From assembly GCA_023451825.1 (NCBI GenBank), contig JAEXYA010000004.1:1-64000 (forward strand): a stretch of DNA of 64,000 nt, in the 5' to 3' direction. The DNA comes from Pseudomonadota bacterium (GTDB lineage Bacteria > Pseudomonadota > Alphaproteobacteria > Rhizobiales > Xanthobacteraceae). Position 1 is the stretch's first letter; each line of letters begins with the position of its first letter. The notes beneath the pieces are model-generated. The model was not told the DNA's origin, searched no databases, and worked only from the letters and a program-made list of their open reading frames with translations. Both the position numbers and the translations under genes were made by a program. Below are positions 32,985-42,822 of this stretch, one piece after another.

Positions 32985-35186
32985 ATGGATTCTGCTGAAG
33001 AGATTGCGATTGAAGAGAAAAAGGGTGAGTCGAAAGCGGTCGATGTGATCGCATCGGGGCCCGAGCGTTTTATCAATCGTGAACTCTCCTGGCTGCACTT
33101 CAACCGTCGCGTGCTGGAGGAGTCCGTCAATCCTGGCCATCCCGCGCTCGAGCGCGTCCGCTTCCTGTCGATCTCCGCCAACAATCTCGATGAATTCTTC
33201 ATGGTCCGCGTCGCCGGCCTGAAGGCGCAGGTGCGCGAGGGCATCACCGAGCGCAGCCCGGACGGGCTGACGCCGAACGAACAGCTCGTGCTGATCAATG
33301 CCTCCGTGTCCAAACTCGCCACCGACCAGCAGGCGATCTGGCGCGAGCAGCGCAGCATGCTGGCCGATGTTGGCATCGTGCTGCTCGACGGCAAAGATGT
33401 CACCAAGGCCGAGCGCAGCTGGATCGAGGATCATTTCCTCCACAACATTTTCCCGTTGCTGACGCCGCTGGCCATCGATCCCGCGCATCCATTCCCGTTC
33501 ATCCCAAATCTCGGCTTCACCATCGCGCTGCATCTGACGCGCGTGGCGGACGGCAAGACGATGAACGCGCTGATCCGCATGCCGGGCAAGATCGATCGCT
33601 TCATCCGGCTGCCCAATCCCGGCAAGGATGGTGAAGCGCGGCTGATTACGCTGGAGCAGGCAACTGGCCTGTTCATCGGCCGTCTGTTCCCTGGCTACGT
33701 CGTGCAGGGGCAGGGCGCTTTCCGCATCATCCGCGACAGTGAGCTGGAAGTTGAAGAAGAGGCCGAAGATCTCGTTCGCCTGTTCGAATCTGCGCTGAAG
33801 CGCCGTCGCCGTGGTTCGGTGATCCGCCTCGAAATCGAAGCGACCATGCCGGTGGAGTTGCGCGCCTTCGTGCAGCGTGCGCTGGCAACAACCGACGACG
33901 AAATCCTGCTGGTCGATGGCGTACTCGCGATGAACGAAGTGTCGCAGCTGACGCGCCTCGATCGTTCGGATCTCGAATTCGTGCCTTACGTGCCGCGCCA
34001 TCCCGAGCGCGTGCGCGATCACGGCGGCGATATCTTTGCGGCGATCCGCCAGAAGGATCTGGTCGTTCATCACCCCTATGAATCGTTCGACGTGGTCGTC
34101 CAGTTCCTGCAACAGGCGGCGCGCGATCCCGATGTGGTCGCAATCAAGCAGACGCTGTACCGCACGTCCAACAACTCTCCGATCGTGCGCACACTGGTCG
34201 AGGCGGCCGAAGCCGGCAAGTCAGTGACGGCGCTGGTCGAATTGCGCGCGCGCTTCGACGAAGAAGCCAATATCCGCTGGGCCCGCGATCTTGAACGCGC
34301 TGGTGTGCAGGTCGTTTACGGCTTCCTCGAACTGAAGACGCACGCAAAGCTCTCGCTTGTCGTGCGCCGCGAGGGCGGTGCGCTGACGACTTATGTCCAC
34401 ACCGGCACCGGCAATTATCATCCGGTGACTGCGCGCATCTACACCGACCTCTCATACTTCACGTCCGATCCGATTATCGGCCGCGATGTGGCACGCGTGT
34501 TCAACTACATCACCGGCTATGCCGAGCCGAGCGACATCGAGAAGATGGCCGTCTCGCCATTGACGCTGCGCAAGCAGATCATCGACCACATCAAGGGCGA
34601 GGCCGAATTCGCACGCTCCGGCAAGCCCGGCGCGATCTGGCTGAAGATGAACGCGCTGGTCGATCCCGGCATCATCGATGCGCTCTATGAGGCGTCGAAG
34701 GCGGGCGTCTCCATCGAGCTGATTATTCGCGGCATCTGCTGCCTGCGGCCCGGCGTTCCCGGCCTGTCGGAGAACATTCGGGTCAAGTCGATCATCGGCC
34801 GATTCCTCGAACATTGCCGCATCTATTGCTTCGGCATGGGCCATGGCCTGCCGAGCCCGAAGGCGATGATCTACATCTCCTCGGCCGACATGATGCCGCG
34901 CAATCTCGACCGTCGTGTCGAAGTCCTGTGCCCGCTGCAAAATCCCACGGTGCATACGCAGGTGCTGGAACAGATCATGGTCGCGAACCTGAAGGACACC
35001 GAGCAGAGCTGGCGCTTGTTGCCCGATGGGTCGTCAACGCGTATGAAGGCGGCGAAGGGTGAGGAGCCCTTCAACGTCCATAATTACTTCATGACGAATC
35101 CGAGTCTGTCTGGCCGTGGAAAGTCGCTCGAGAAATCATCGCCGCGGCGGCTCACGCGCCGTTCCGAACGCCAGCAATCGTCGTAA
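32985..35186 (+). CDS. ppk: Polyphosphate kinase PPK1
   Basis: Reversibly polymerises the terminal phosphate of ATP into polyphosphate at the membrane. The 733-residue sequence has the four PPK1 domains: N-terminal (RFINRELSWLHFNRRVLEES), head (FFMVRVAGLKAQVREGI), and C1/C2, containing the phosphohistidine motif YVHTGTGNYHPVTARIYTDL (about 465) and the second His region IYCFGMGHGLPSPKAMIYIS. The tail SPRRLTRRSERQQSS is basic. ppx follows after 12 bases. The Pho box upstream implies induction by phosphate starvation. Confidence 0.97.
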   Translation: MDSAEEIAIEEKKGESKAVDVIASGPERFINRELSWLHFNRRVLEESVNPGHPALERVRFLSISANNLDEFFMVRVAGLKAQVREGITERSPDGLTPNEQLVLINASVSKLATDQQAIWREQRSMLADVGIVLLDGKDVTKAERSWIEDHFLHNIFPLLTPLAIDPAHPFPFIPNLGFTIALHLTRVADGKTMNALIRMPGKIDRFIRLPNPGKDGEARLITLEQATGLFIGRLFPGYVVQGQGAFRIIRDSELEVEEEAEDLVRLFESALKRRRRGSVIRLEIEATMPVELRAFVQRALATTDDEILLVDGVLAMNEVSQLTRLDRSDLEFVPYVPRHPERVRDHGGDIFAAIRQKDLVVHHPYESFDVVVQFLQQAARDPDVVAIKQTLYRTSNNSPIVRTLVEAAEAGKSVTALVELRARFDEEANIRWARDLERAGVQVVYGFLELKTHAKLSLVVRREGGALTTYVHTGTGNYHPVTARIYTDLSYFTSDPIIGRDVARVFNYITGYAEPSDIEKMAVSPLTLRKQIIDHIKGEAEFARSGKPGAIWLKMNALVDPGIIDALYEASKAGVSIELIIRGICCLRPGVPGLSENIRVKSIIGRFLEHCRIYCFGMGHGLPSPKAMIYISSADMMPRNLDRRVEVLCPLQNPTVHTQVLEQIMVANLKDTEQSWRLLPDGSSTRMKAAKGEEPFNVHNYFMTNPSLSGRGKSLEKSSPRRLTRRSERQQSS

Positions 35187-35198
35187 GGATAAGGTCAC

Positions 35199-36704
35199 GT
35201 GGTAGCGCGCACGCGCCAACGCGCTCCAAGCGTTGCGGTCATCGATATCGGCTCGAACTCCGTTCGTCTTGTCGTCTATGAATCGCTGGCCCGCAGTCTC
35301 GTCACCATCTTCAACGAGAAGGCGCTGTGCGGCCTCGGTCGCGAGGTGCAGAGCACCGGGCTGCTCGCCAAGGACGCGGTTGACAAGGCACTGGTGGCGC
35401 TGCGGCGCTTCCGTGCCCTGTGCAAGATCATGAAGGTCGGTCGCGTCTATGCCATCGCGACGGCCGCAGCACGCGATGCCAGCAACGGGCCGGACTTCAT
35501 CGATGCCGCAGAGAAGATTTGCGGCACCGAAATCCAGATCATCTCCGGCCCACGCGAAGCAAAGCTCTCGGCGCTTGGTGTGATCTCCGGGGTGCATAAG
35601 CCGAACGGTCTTGTCGGCGACATGGGCGGCGGTTCGCTCGAACTGATCGACGTCCGCGGCAATGCGCTCCGGCAGGGCATCACGCTGCCGCTCGGCGGTC
35701 TTGCTTTGCAGGACGCGTCGAAAGACTCGCCGAAGCGTGCGGAGCGCATCATCGCCAAGGCATTTGCCGATGTGGCGCAGCTCAAGGCATGTGAAGGTCG
35801 CAACTTCTATGCTGTCGGCGGGACCTGGCGTGCGCTCGCGCGCTTGCACATCCTGCAAAGCGGTTATCCGCTCAAGGTGATGCACGGCTACACGATCTCC
35901 GCCACCGACGCGCTCAGCTTCGTGCGTCGTGTCCGTCGTTTCGCGGCGGCCAATGTCCTCGCGGATATCGAGACGATCACCGAAGCGCGGCAGCCGTTGC
36001 TGGTCTATGCCGCGATCCTGCTCGAACACATCATCCGGATTGGCAAGCCGAAGTCCATCGTGTTCTCGACCTATGGCGTACGCGAGGGTCTGTTCTACGA
36101 GATGCTGACGCCCGCGCAGCGTGCTGAAGATGGCCTGATGGGCGCCGCGCAGACGATGAACGAGCTCTATTCGCGCTCGGCCAAACATGCGCAGGAGCTG
36201 AGCAATTGGAGCGATCATTTTGCCCGTGTCGCCAAGCTTCAGGAGACCGACGAAGACAAGCGCCTGCGCCGCATCGCCTGCCTGCTGTCGGATATCGGCT
36301 GGCGCGTGCATCCCGATCATCGCGGTGAGCAGACGCTCCATCTGATCACCAATGGCAATTTCGGCTCGGTCGATCATCACGGTCGCGCCTTCCTGGCGCT
36401 GTCCGTTTATTATCGCTATGCCGGCTTCAGCGCCGAGAATGAGCCGCCGGAAATCGTGCGTGCGCTGGTGACGCCGGCGCAGGTGGAGAGGGCGCGTCTG
36501 CTTGGCGCGCTGTTCCGCGTTGCGCATCTGATCTCGGCAGCACAGCCAGGCGTCTTGCCGGCCGCGCATTTCACCGTGCAGGATCGCAAGATGATGCTCG
36601 TCTTCGAACATCGCCTGGTCGATCTCGTCGCCGACCGCGTCGGCAGCCGCTTCAAGCAACTGGCACGGCTGGTCGGCAAGTCGGGCTCGATCGTCAGGCG
36701 CTGA
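35199..36704 (+). CDS. ppx: Exopolyphosphatase / pppGpp phosphohydrolase (Ppx/GppA)
   Basis: Removes terminal phosphate from polyphosphate, and possibly the 5'-phosphate of pppGpp. The 501-residue sequence has the ASKHA ATPase-like loops VAVIDIGSNSVRLVVYESLA (phosphate 1), VYAIATAAARDASNG, and GLVGDMGGGSLELIDVRGNA (phosphate 2), plus a C-terminal HD-like helical domain (CLLSDIGWRVHPDHRGEQ). The start is GTG 35199 with AAGGAT upstream. In an operon with ppk, so synthesis and breakdown of polyphosphate are co-regulated. Confidence 0.93.
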   Translation: MVARTRQRAPSVAVIDIGSNSVRLVVYESLARSLVTIFNEKALCGLGREVQSTGLLAKDAVDKALVALRRFRALCKIMKVGRVYAIATAAARDASNGPDFIDAAEKICGTEIQIISGPREAKLSALGVISGVHKPNGLVGDMGGGSLELIDVRGNALRQGITLPLGGLALQDASKDSPKRAERIIAKAFADVAQLKACEGRNFYAVGGTWRALARLHILQSGYPLKVMHGYTISATDALSFVRRVRRFAAANVLADIETITEARQPLLVYAAILLEHIIRIGKPKSIVFSTYGVREGLFYEMLTPAQRAEDGLMGAAQTMNELYSRSAKHAQELSNWSDHFARVAKLQETDEDKRLRRIACLLSDIGWRVHPDHRGEQTLHLITNGNFGSVDHHGRAFLALSVYYRYAGFSAENEPPEIVRALVTPAQVERARLLGALFRVAHLISAAQPGVLPAAHFTVQDRKMMLVFEHRLVDLVADRVGSRFKQLARLVGKSGSIVRR

Positions 36705-36716
36705 TCCATTCTCCGT

Positions 36717-36832
36717 CCCTCATGGTGAGGAGGCGCCACTTGGCGCCGTCTCGAACCATGATTTGGTGAAGCTTCTGAGTCTGCGGCCATCCTTCGAGAC
36801 GCGGCCAAGAGGCCGCTCCTCAGGATGAGGGG
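36717..36832. repeat. Palindromic repeat, family D, copy 2
   Basis: CCCTCATGGTGAGGAGGCGC ... TCTCGAACCATG, then CCATCCTTCGAGACGCGG ... CCTCAGGATGAGG. It lies between the convergent ppx and FAH-family genes. Confidence 0.8.
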
Positions 36833-36837
36833 CGGAG

Positions 36838-37725
36838 TTAGTTGCCGACCCTGTTTTCCAGCGTGCCGATCCCCTCGATCTCAAGCGTCATCACATCGCC
36901 GGTCTTCAATGGGCGCGGCGGTGTCATCGCATAGCCGACGCCGGATGGCGTGCCGGTCGCGATGACATCGCCGGGCTCCAGCGTCAGGCCGAGCGATAGT
37001 TCGCTGATGATGCGCGCGATCGGGAAGATCATGTGCTTCGTGTTCGAGCTCTGCCGCACTTCGCCATTCACCTTGAGCGACAGATCGAGCGCCTGGGGAT
37101 CGCTGACATCGCCGCGCTCCACGACCCACGGTCCCATCGGGCAGGTGCCATCGAGACCCTTGCCCTTGAACCACTGATCATGCCGGCGCTGCACGTCGCG
37201 GCCGGTGACGTCATTGATGATGGTGAAGCCGAAGATGTGATCGAGCGCGCTCTCGATCGGAATGTTGACGCCGCCACGGCCGATGACGACGGCAAGTTCG
37301 ACTTCGTAATCGAGCATGGCGGTGACATTGGCGTGCAGCGGCACGGTCGCGCCATTGGCGACCACCGCGGTGCGCGGCTTGGTGAAGAATTGCGGATATT
37401 CCGGCAGCTTCACCTCGGTGCCGCGCGCCCGATAGCCTTCTTCGACATGTTCGATGTAGTTGCGGCCGACGCAAAACACGTTCTTGCGCGGCGAGGGGAT
37501 CGGCGCCTGCAGCGTCACATCGGAGAGTTTTACGACAGCGCTCGACGGCGCAGCAGAGGCGAGACGTCGTGCGGCGTCCAGCCCGGTGTCGCCGGCTTCG
37601 ATCAGGCTGACCAGATCGGCAAATGCCGGATTTGCCTCGGCCTTTGCGAGATCGAGCACGCGCTCAGCATCCAGCATCACGCCCAAACGTGACACGCCGT
37701 CCGACAGAATCGATACGAATTTCAT
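36838..37725 (-). CDS. Fumarylacetoacetate hydrolase family protein
   Basis: A 295-residue enzyme of the FAH superfamily (C-C bond hydrolysis, decarboxylation or isomerisation of 2-oxo acids). Residues 1-70 are the small N-domain. The catalytic fold includes VFCVGRNYIEHVEEG (about 83-97), the metal-binding VELAVVIGRGGVNIP (Glu), FTIINDVTGRDVQRRHDQWF (Asp), WFKGKGLDGTCPMGPWVV and PGDVIATGTPSGVG. The length and motif GKGLDGTCPMGPWV match the catabolic 2-keto-acid hydrolases rather than tyrosine-pathway FahA. Substrate unassigned. It is convergent with ppx. Confidence 0.9.
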   Translation of the reverse strand: MKFVSILSDGVSRLGVMLDAERVLDLAKAEANPAFADLVSLIEAGDTGLDAARRLASAAPSSAVVKLSDVTLQAPIPSPRKNVFCVGRNYIEHVEEGYRARGTEVKLPEYPQFFTKPRTAVVANGATVPLHANVTAMLDYEVELAVVIGRGGVNIPIESALDHIFGFTIINDVTGRDVQRRHDQWFKGKGLDGTCPMGPWVVERGDVSDPQALDLSLKVNGEVRQSSNTKHMIFPIARIISELSLGLTLEPGDVIATGTPSGVGYAMTPPRPLKTGDVMTLEIEGIGTLENRVGN

Positions 37726-37817
37726 GACGTCTCCCCGAATGTGCTGTCCTTGAACGGCAGCCCGGCATTTGTGCCAGAGATCGGCGAGGTTTGGGAAGGC
37801 CTGTCAGGCCTTCGCCG

Positions 37818-38966
37818 TCAGTTGCGCTCGACGCGGATCACGCGGCCTTTTTCCATCGCCAGTGCCAGCCGCCCGTGCTTCAGCGCCAGCGCATCCTTGC
37901 CGAACAGCTCGTGCCGCCAGCCCTGCAGGGCGCCGACATCGGCATTGTCGTTGATGGCGATCTGTTCGAGATCGTCCACGGTGGCAATCACCTTGCTGGC
38001 GACGGCGTGACGCTCGGAGGTCATGCGTAGCAGCACTTTCAGCAGCTCGACGGTGGCCGCACCATTGCCATTGCCGCGTGGCTTTTCAAGCTTCGGCAGT
38101 GTCGCCGGATCGCGCGCAACGCCGCGCTGAATGGCGGCGAGAATATCGGTGCCCCATTTCGAGCGCTCGAAACCTTTCGGCAGCGAGCGGAGATTGGCGA
38201 GCTTCTCCAGCGAGGTTGGCGCATGCGTGGCGATATCGCCGACGGCGTCGTCCTTGAGCACGCGCGAGCGCGGCACATCGCGGCTCTGCGCTTCCTGCTC
38301 GCGCCAGGCGGCGACTTCCATCAAGACCGCCAGCTCCTTCGGCTTGCGGACGCGGGTCTTGAGGCGCTCCCAGGCGCGTTCGGGATGGAAGTCATAGGTC
38401 TTCGGCGACGTGAGGATCTTCATCTCCTCGCTCACCCAGTCGCTGCGATTGCGCTTCTTGAGATCCGCGTCGAGCTTGGCGAACACGTCGCGCAGATGCG
38501 TCACGTCGGAGACGGCGTAGTGCAATTGTTCATCGGTCAGCGGACGGCGCGACCAGTCGGTGAAGCGGTGGGTCTTGTCCGGACGATGGCCGGTGACTCG
38601 CTCGACGAGCGCGTCATAGGCGATGCTGTCGCCATAGCCGAGCACCATGGCGGCCACCTGCGTATCGAAGATCGGATGCGGCACCACGCCATTGCGGTGG
38701 ACCATGATCTCGATGTCCTGCCGTGCGGCGTGAAACACCTTCAGCACGGCCTCATTGTTCATCAGCGCGAAGAACGGCGCGAGATCGATGCCTTCGGCGA
38801 GGGTGTCCACGACCACGGCGTCGTCCGCGCTGGCCATCTGCACGACGCAGAGCAGGGGATAGTAAGTGGTCTCGCGGAGGAATTCCGTATCGACGGTGAT
38901 GACCGGATGTTTTGCGAGGCGCTCACAGGCGGCGGCGAGTTGGTCGGTGGTGGTGATCAGTTCCAT
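37818..38966 (-). CDS. rnd: Ribonuclease D
   Basis: 3'-to-5' exonuclease that trims tRNA precursors. The DEDD nuclease residues are visible: Asp and Glu in VITVDTEFLRETTYYPLLC, Asp in VFHAARQDIEIMVH, and the Tyr-Asp pair in HYAVSDVTHLRDVFAKL. HRC domains follow (about 200-370; EVAAWREQEAQSRDVPRSRV, LKDDAVGDIATHAP). At 382 residues it has the usual length. The rnd-aspS neighbourhood is typical for this group, although here selO and a chemoreceptor gene separate them. Confidence 0.95.
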   Translation of the reverse strand: MELITTTDQLAAACERLAKHPVITVDTEFLRETTYYPLLCVVQMASADDAVVVDTLAEGIDLAPFFALMNNEAVLKVFHAARQDIEIMVHRNGVVPHPIFDTQVAAMVLGYGDSIAYDALVERVTGHRPDKTHRFTDWSRRPLTDEQLHYAVSDVTHLRDVFAKLDADLKKRNRSDWVSEEMKILTSPKTYDFHPERAWERLKTRVRKPKELAVLMEVAAWREQEAQSRDVPRSRVLKDDAVGDIATHAPTSLEKLANLRSLPKGFERSKWGTDILAAIQRGVARDPATLPKLEKPRGNGNGAATVELLKVLLRMTSERHAVASKVIATVDDLEQIAINDNADVGALQGWRHELFGKDALALKHGRLALAMEKGRVIRVERN

Positions 38967-39027
38967 GGATGGTCCATAACGCTTTTATCAAGGCGTTCGG
39001 CCCAAAACGCTGGTGAGTCAAGGGAAT

Positions 39028-39050
39028 CCCGCAGATTTCAGGTCTGCGGG
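39028..39050 (-). terminator. Hairpin after selO
   Basis: CCCGCAGA and TCTGCGGG form an 8 bp stem with a 7-base loop, 16 bases past the selO stop on the minus strand. The following tail (ATTCCCTT) is only partly U-rich, so termination may be weak. Confidence 0.5.
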
Positions 39051-39066
39051 GCCCAAAATATGGTGT

Positions 39067-40542
39067 TTAGGTGCCGCAAAACGTGCGTAACACGCGCTCG
39101 TCCATGGCTGGCGGAGCGGCATAATCCGCCATCTGCGGTTGATCTTCATAGGGTTTTGCCAGCACGGCGACCAGTTTCTCGAACGGCGCGAATTCGTCGG
39201 CCAATGCTGCCTGGATCGCCGCCTCGATGCGGTGATTGCGCGGGATGAAAGCCGGATTGATGGCGTTCATCGCCTTGGCGCGTGCGGGTCCGTCTTCGGT
39301 TTCCTGACTGAGTCGCTGCCGCCATTTGGCAGCCCATTCGTCATAGGCCGCAGGATTGGTGAATTGGGCGCGGACGTCGGCGTCCTTTGCGGGATCGGCC
39401 GCGGCGGCGCCGAGCGCGCGAAACGTGTTGGTGAAGTCGGCCTGATTGGCGGTCATCGCGGCAAGCAGGTCCTGCACCAGCGCTTCGTCATCGGGCTGCG
39501 CGGTGAACAGGCCGATCTTCTTGCGCAGGCCACCTTGATAGGCGTCATTGAAGGCGTCAGTGAAAGCGCCGAGCGCGGATTGCGCGATCTCGATCGCCGT
39601 CTTCTCGTCGCTGTCGATCAGCGGCAGCAGCGTCTCGGCAAAACGCGTCAGATTCCACAATGCGATACGCGGCTGGTTGGCATAGGCATAGCGGCCCATC
39701 TCGTCGATGGAGCTGTAGACCGTCGCCGGATTGTACTCATCCATGAAGGCGCAGGGGCCGTAATCGATGGTCTCGCCTGCGATGGAGCAGTTGTCGGTGT
39801 TCATCACGCCATGGATGAAGCCCACATGCAGCCAGCGCGCGACGAGCTCGGCCTGCCGCCTGATCACCGCATCGAGCAACGCACGATACGGATGTTCGGC
39901 CGTTGCAAGATCCGGATAGTGCCGGTTGATGACGTGATCGGCGAGATGCCTGAGCGCGTCGATATCCTGCCGTGCCGCAAAGAACTGGAAAGTGCCGACA
40001 CGGATATGGCTGGAAGCCACACGCGTCAGCACGGCGCCGGGCAACATTGTCTCGCGCTGCACTTTCTCGCCAGTGATGACGGCTGCAAGCGAGCGCGTCG
40101 TCGGAATGCCGAGCGCGAACATCGCCTCGCTGACAATGTATTCACGCAGCACCGGGCCGAGCGCAGCACGGCCATCGCCGCGGCGCGAGAATGGGGTCGG
40201 GCCTGAGCCTTTGAGCTGGATGTCACGACGCGCGCCATCCTTGTCGATCACTTCGCCAAGCAGGATCGCTCGGCCATCGCCGAGTTGGGCGACGAAATTT
40301 CCGAATTGGTGTCCGGCATAGGCCATCGCAATGGGATCGGCGCCATCGGGCACGTGCTTGCCGGCAAGGACGTCCACGCCCTCATTGCTGGCGAGCCACT
40401 CCGGATCGAGCTTGAGTTGGTTTGCAAGCGCCGTGTTCAGCTTGATCAGCCGCGGCGCCTCCACCGGCGTCGGCGCGACGCGGGCGAAGAAATTGGCGGG
40501 CAGGGCCGCGTAGCTGTTGTCGAACGGGAAATGGACTGTCAT
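39067..40542 (-). CDS. selO: Protein adenylyltransferase SelO (YdiU)
   Basis: A pseudokinase that transfers AMP to Ser, Thr or Tyr of proteins, linked to redox stress. The 491-residue sequence keeps the SelO motifs: MAYAGHQFGNFVAQLGDGRA (glycine-rich loop), DIQLKGSGPTPFSRRGDGRA (Lys and Arg of the flipped ATP site), REYIVSEAMFALGIPTTRSL, and HGVMNTDNCSIAGETIDYGP with the metal-binding Asn and Asp. Bacterial SelO has no selenocysteine; the C-terminus here ends in Cys-Gly-Thr, as usual. Start ATG 40542. Confidence 0.94.
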   Translation of the reverse strand: MTVHFPFDNSYAALPANFFARVAPTPVEAPRLIKLNTALANQLKLDPEWLASNEGVDVLAGKHVPDGADPIAMAYAGHQFGNFVAQLGDGRAILLGEVIDKDGARRDIQLKGSGPTPFSRRGDGRAALGPVLREYIVSEAMFALGIPTTRSLAAVITGEKVQRETMLPGAVLTRVASSHIRVGTFQFFAARQDIDALRHLADHVINRHYPDLATAEHPYRALLDAVIRRQAELVARWLHVGFIHGVMNTDNCSIAGETIDYGPCAFMDEYNPATVYSSIDEMGRYAYANQPRIALWNLTRFAETLLPLIDSDEKTAIEIAQSALGAFTDAFNDAYQGGLRKKIGLFTAQPDDEALVQDLLAAMTANQADFTNTFRALGAAAADPAKDADVRAQFTNPAAYDEWAAKWRQRLSQETEDGPARAKAMNAINPAFIPRNHRIEAAIQAALADEFAPFEKLVAVLAKPYEDQPQMADYAAPPAMDERVLRTFCGT

Positions 40543-40593
40543 GGCCTTAAGATAGGCCGATCAGCAGGTTTCACAACCGCTGTTGTTCCGCGG

Positions 40594-40684
40594 GTAGGAT
40601 GGGTTGAGCGTCTTCGCGAAAACCCATCACCACATGCGCCGGCGCTTGCGGTGATGGGTTATCGCTGCGCTCAACCCATCCTAC
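40594..40684. repeat. Palindromic repeat, family B, copy 2
   Basis: GTAGGATGGGTTGAGCG ... CGCTCAACCCATCCTAC, with AAACCCATCAC/GTGATGGGTT inside. It lies between the tandem chemoreceptor and selO genes on the minus strand. Confidence 0.88.
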
Positions 40685-40694
40685 GAGTGCGAGT

Positions 40695-42374
40695 TTAAGC
40701 CGCCCGAACCGTATCGAGGAACCTATCGACTTCGCCTTTCAGGCGGTTGCTTTCCATCGACAGCGACTGCGCTGCAGCGAGAACCTGGGTCGAGGCCGAG
40801 CCGGTTTCCGCAGCCCCGCGATTGACCTCGGTCACCTCGCTTGCAACCTGGCCGGAGAGCTGTGCCGACTGCTGGACATTGCGCGCGATCTCCTGCGTGG
40901 CCGCGCCCTGTTCTTCGACCGCAGCTGCGATGGCTGACGACACTTCCGAGATCAGCGTAATGGTTGCACCGATCTCCTTGATCGTCTCGACGGTCTCCGA
41001 GCTCGCGGCCTGCATGCCGGCGATCTGTGTCGAGATTTCGTCGGTGGCCTTTGCGGTCTGCGAGGCGAGGGCTTTCACTTCGGCGGCAACCACCGCAAAG
41101 CCACGACCGGCTTCGCCGGCACGGGCCGCTTCGATGGTGGCATTCAGCGCCAGCAGGTTGGTCTGCTCGGCCACAGCGGTGATCAGCTTCACCACATCGT
41201 CGATGCGTGCCGTTGCCTGGGTCAGCTTGGTGATGCTGGCATTGGTCTTCTCCGCCTGCTGGACCGCCGTCGCGGCAATGCGGTTGGACTCGGTCACCTG
41301 GCGGCCGATTTCGTTGACCGACGAGGTGATCTCTTCCGTGGCTGCGGCGACCGACTGGACGTTTTGGGAGACCTCGGTCGAGGCAGATGCTGCGGAGCCG
41401 GACAGGGTCATCGTCACATCCGAGGTGCGGGTCAGCGTGGTTGCCGAGGCTTCCAGTTCGGTCGATGCCGAGGACAGCGAATTCACAAGTTCGCCGATCA
41501 TCGCCTCGAAATTGCGGGTCGCGTTGTTGATCGTCTCGGCGCGTGCTGCCTTGATCTTGGCTTCCGCACCGGCGGCTTCGTCGCTGCTGCGCTTGGCGAT
41601 CAGGGCGTTCTTGAAGATCTGCAGCGCGCTGGCGATGCGACCGATTTCGGTGCTCTCGCCCTGATGCGGGATGCCGACATCGAGTTCGCCATCGGTGAGC
41701 TTGCCCATCGGATTGAGGATCGAGGAGATGCCCCCCGAGATGTCGCGGACAAGATAGAGCGCGGCGCCGATACCTGCGACGACTGCCGTCGCAAGGATCG
41801 CGATCATCATCCAAATCGAATTGGCATAGGTCGCATCGGCATGCGCGCCGGCGACATCAGCGCCCTTGTCGTTCAGGTCGGTGAGTTTGGAAAGGGTCGC
41901 GTCCATCGCGCGGCCGGTCGGAACGACCTTCTTCGCATTGATGTCCTTGGCTGCATTCATGTCGCCCTTGTTCGCCAGTGCCTGCACATCGTTTGCGGCA
42001 GCGATGAACTCCTTCCACTCCTTGTCGAGCTTGTCGGCGAGTTCGCGTTCGGCCGGCGACGACACCAGCGGAGCATAAGCCTTGGCGGCCTTGTCGAAGT
42101 CGGCCTTGCGGGCTGCCAGGTTCTTGTCCACGTCGGGGCGGTCGGCGTCAGCCACGATCAGGTGGTCACGCAAGACGGCGCGGAAGCGGGCCGATTGCAC
42201 GCGCATCTCGCCGATCCAGCGGACGCTGGGCAGCCATGAATCCTTGATGTCGTGAGTCGCGGCGTTCATCGCGCGCATCTGAAAGAAGGCGAGGCCGCCG
42301 ATGCCGGCGATGGCGACAAACAGGAAGGCGACAATCACAAACAGCTTGGTGCTGATCGAATATCTGGCGAGCAC
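40695..42374 (-). CDS. Methyl-accepting chemotaxis protein
   Basis: A 559-residue chemoreceptor. Helix 1 (about 10-32) and helix 2 (about 190-212) bracket a four-helix-bundle sensor domain rich in Ala, Lys and Asp. HAMP (about 215-270) and a long signalling coiled coil follow, whose hairpin tip contains TNLLALNATIEAARAGEAGR and GFAVVAAEVKALASQTAKAT, the CheA/CheW-binding core. It ends VDRFLDTVRAA without a CheR-tethering pentapeptide. No che genes are nearby, so it would use the main chemotaxis system. The ligand is unknown. Confidence 0.95.
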   Translation of the reverse strand: MLARYSISTKLFVIVAFLFVAIAGIGGLAFFQMRAMNAATHDIKDSWLPSVRWIGEMRVQSARFRAVLRDHLIVADADRPDVDKNLAARKADFDKAAKAYAPLVSSPAERELADKLDKEWKEFIAAANDVQALANKGDMNAAKDINAKKVVPTGRAMDATLSKLTDLNDKGADVAGAHADATYANSIWMMIAILATAVVAGIGAALYLVRDISGGISSILNPMGKLTDGELDVGIPHQGESTEIGRIASALQIFKNALIAKRSSDEAAGAEAKIKAARAETINNATRNFEAMIGELVNSLSSASTELEASATTLTRTSDVTMTLSGSAASASTEVSQNVQSVAAATEEITSSVNEIGRQVTESNRIAATAVQQAEKTNASITKLTQATARIDDVVKLITAVAEQTNLLALNATIEAARAGEAGRGFAVVAAEVKALASQTAKATDEISTQIAGMQAASSETVETIKEIGATITLISEVSSAIAAAVEEQGAATQEIARNVQQSAQLSGQVASEVTEVNRGAAETGSASTQVLAAAQSLSMESNRLKGEVDRFLDTVRAA

Positions 42375-42822
42375 GGAGGTTTCCTCGGCGTTTTGGCCGC
42401 GAACCTCGGCTGGCCATCACGGCAATGGAGGACACGCAGCGGGCAATGAATGCAGCAAGTTCCAGCTGAAGAGCCTGCCTTCAAAACGGGCAGGTTTCAT
42501 ACAGATGACACTGAGCGCGGGTGGTCAAAGTTCGGTAAACTTTTCTACAAATCGCAATAAGTGGTTGAATTTGTCGCATAAATACCGCTGTAGGCGTTCG
42601 CGCGGCGAACCTGATGCCCGCCTGTACGTGCTGCTGATATTGTATGCACCCTTGGGGTGTCGGTGCTCGATCAACGGTTCGGCCCTGCCGATTTCGATTC
42701 GATCCGTTGCCAGCCGGGTGCCGCCATTCGGTTGCCGCGCATGATCCGGTCGGCTAAACCCTGCGCTTCGCGCATAGGCGCGGCTCCCGATTCTGACCTC
42801 TGACCGCACTTCCAGGATAACC
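42375..42822. other. Divergent intergenic region between the chemoreceptor and aspS
   Basis: 448 bases separating divergent starts. It is visibly more AT-rich around 42530-42600. A small hairpin CCTGCC-GGCAGG sits at 42474-42494. No convincing gene or palindromic repeat is present. Promoters for both genes should lie here, but I cannot place them with confidence. Confidence 0.5.

Noticed and set aside
35136..36659. 507-codon frame antisense to ppx
   Set aside because: It is a shadow of the ppx reading frame with low-complexity composition.
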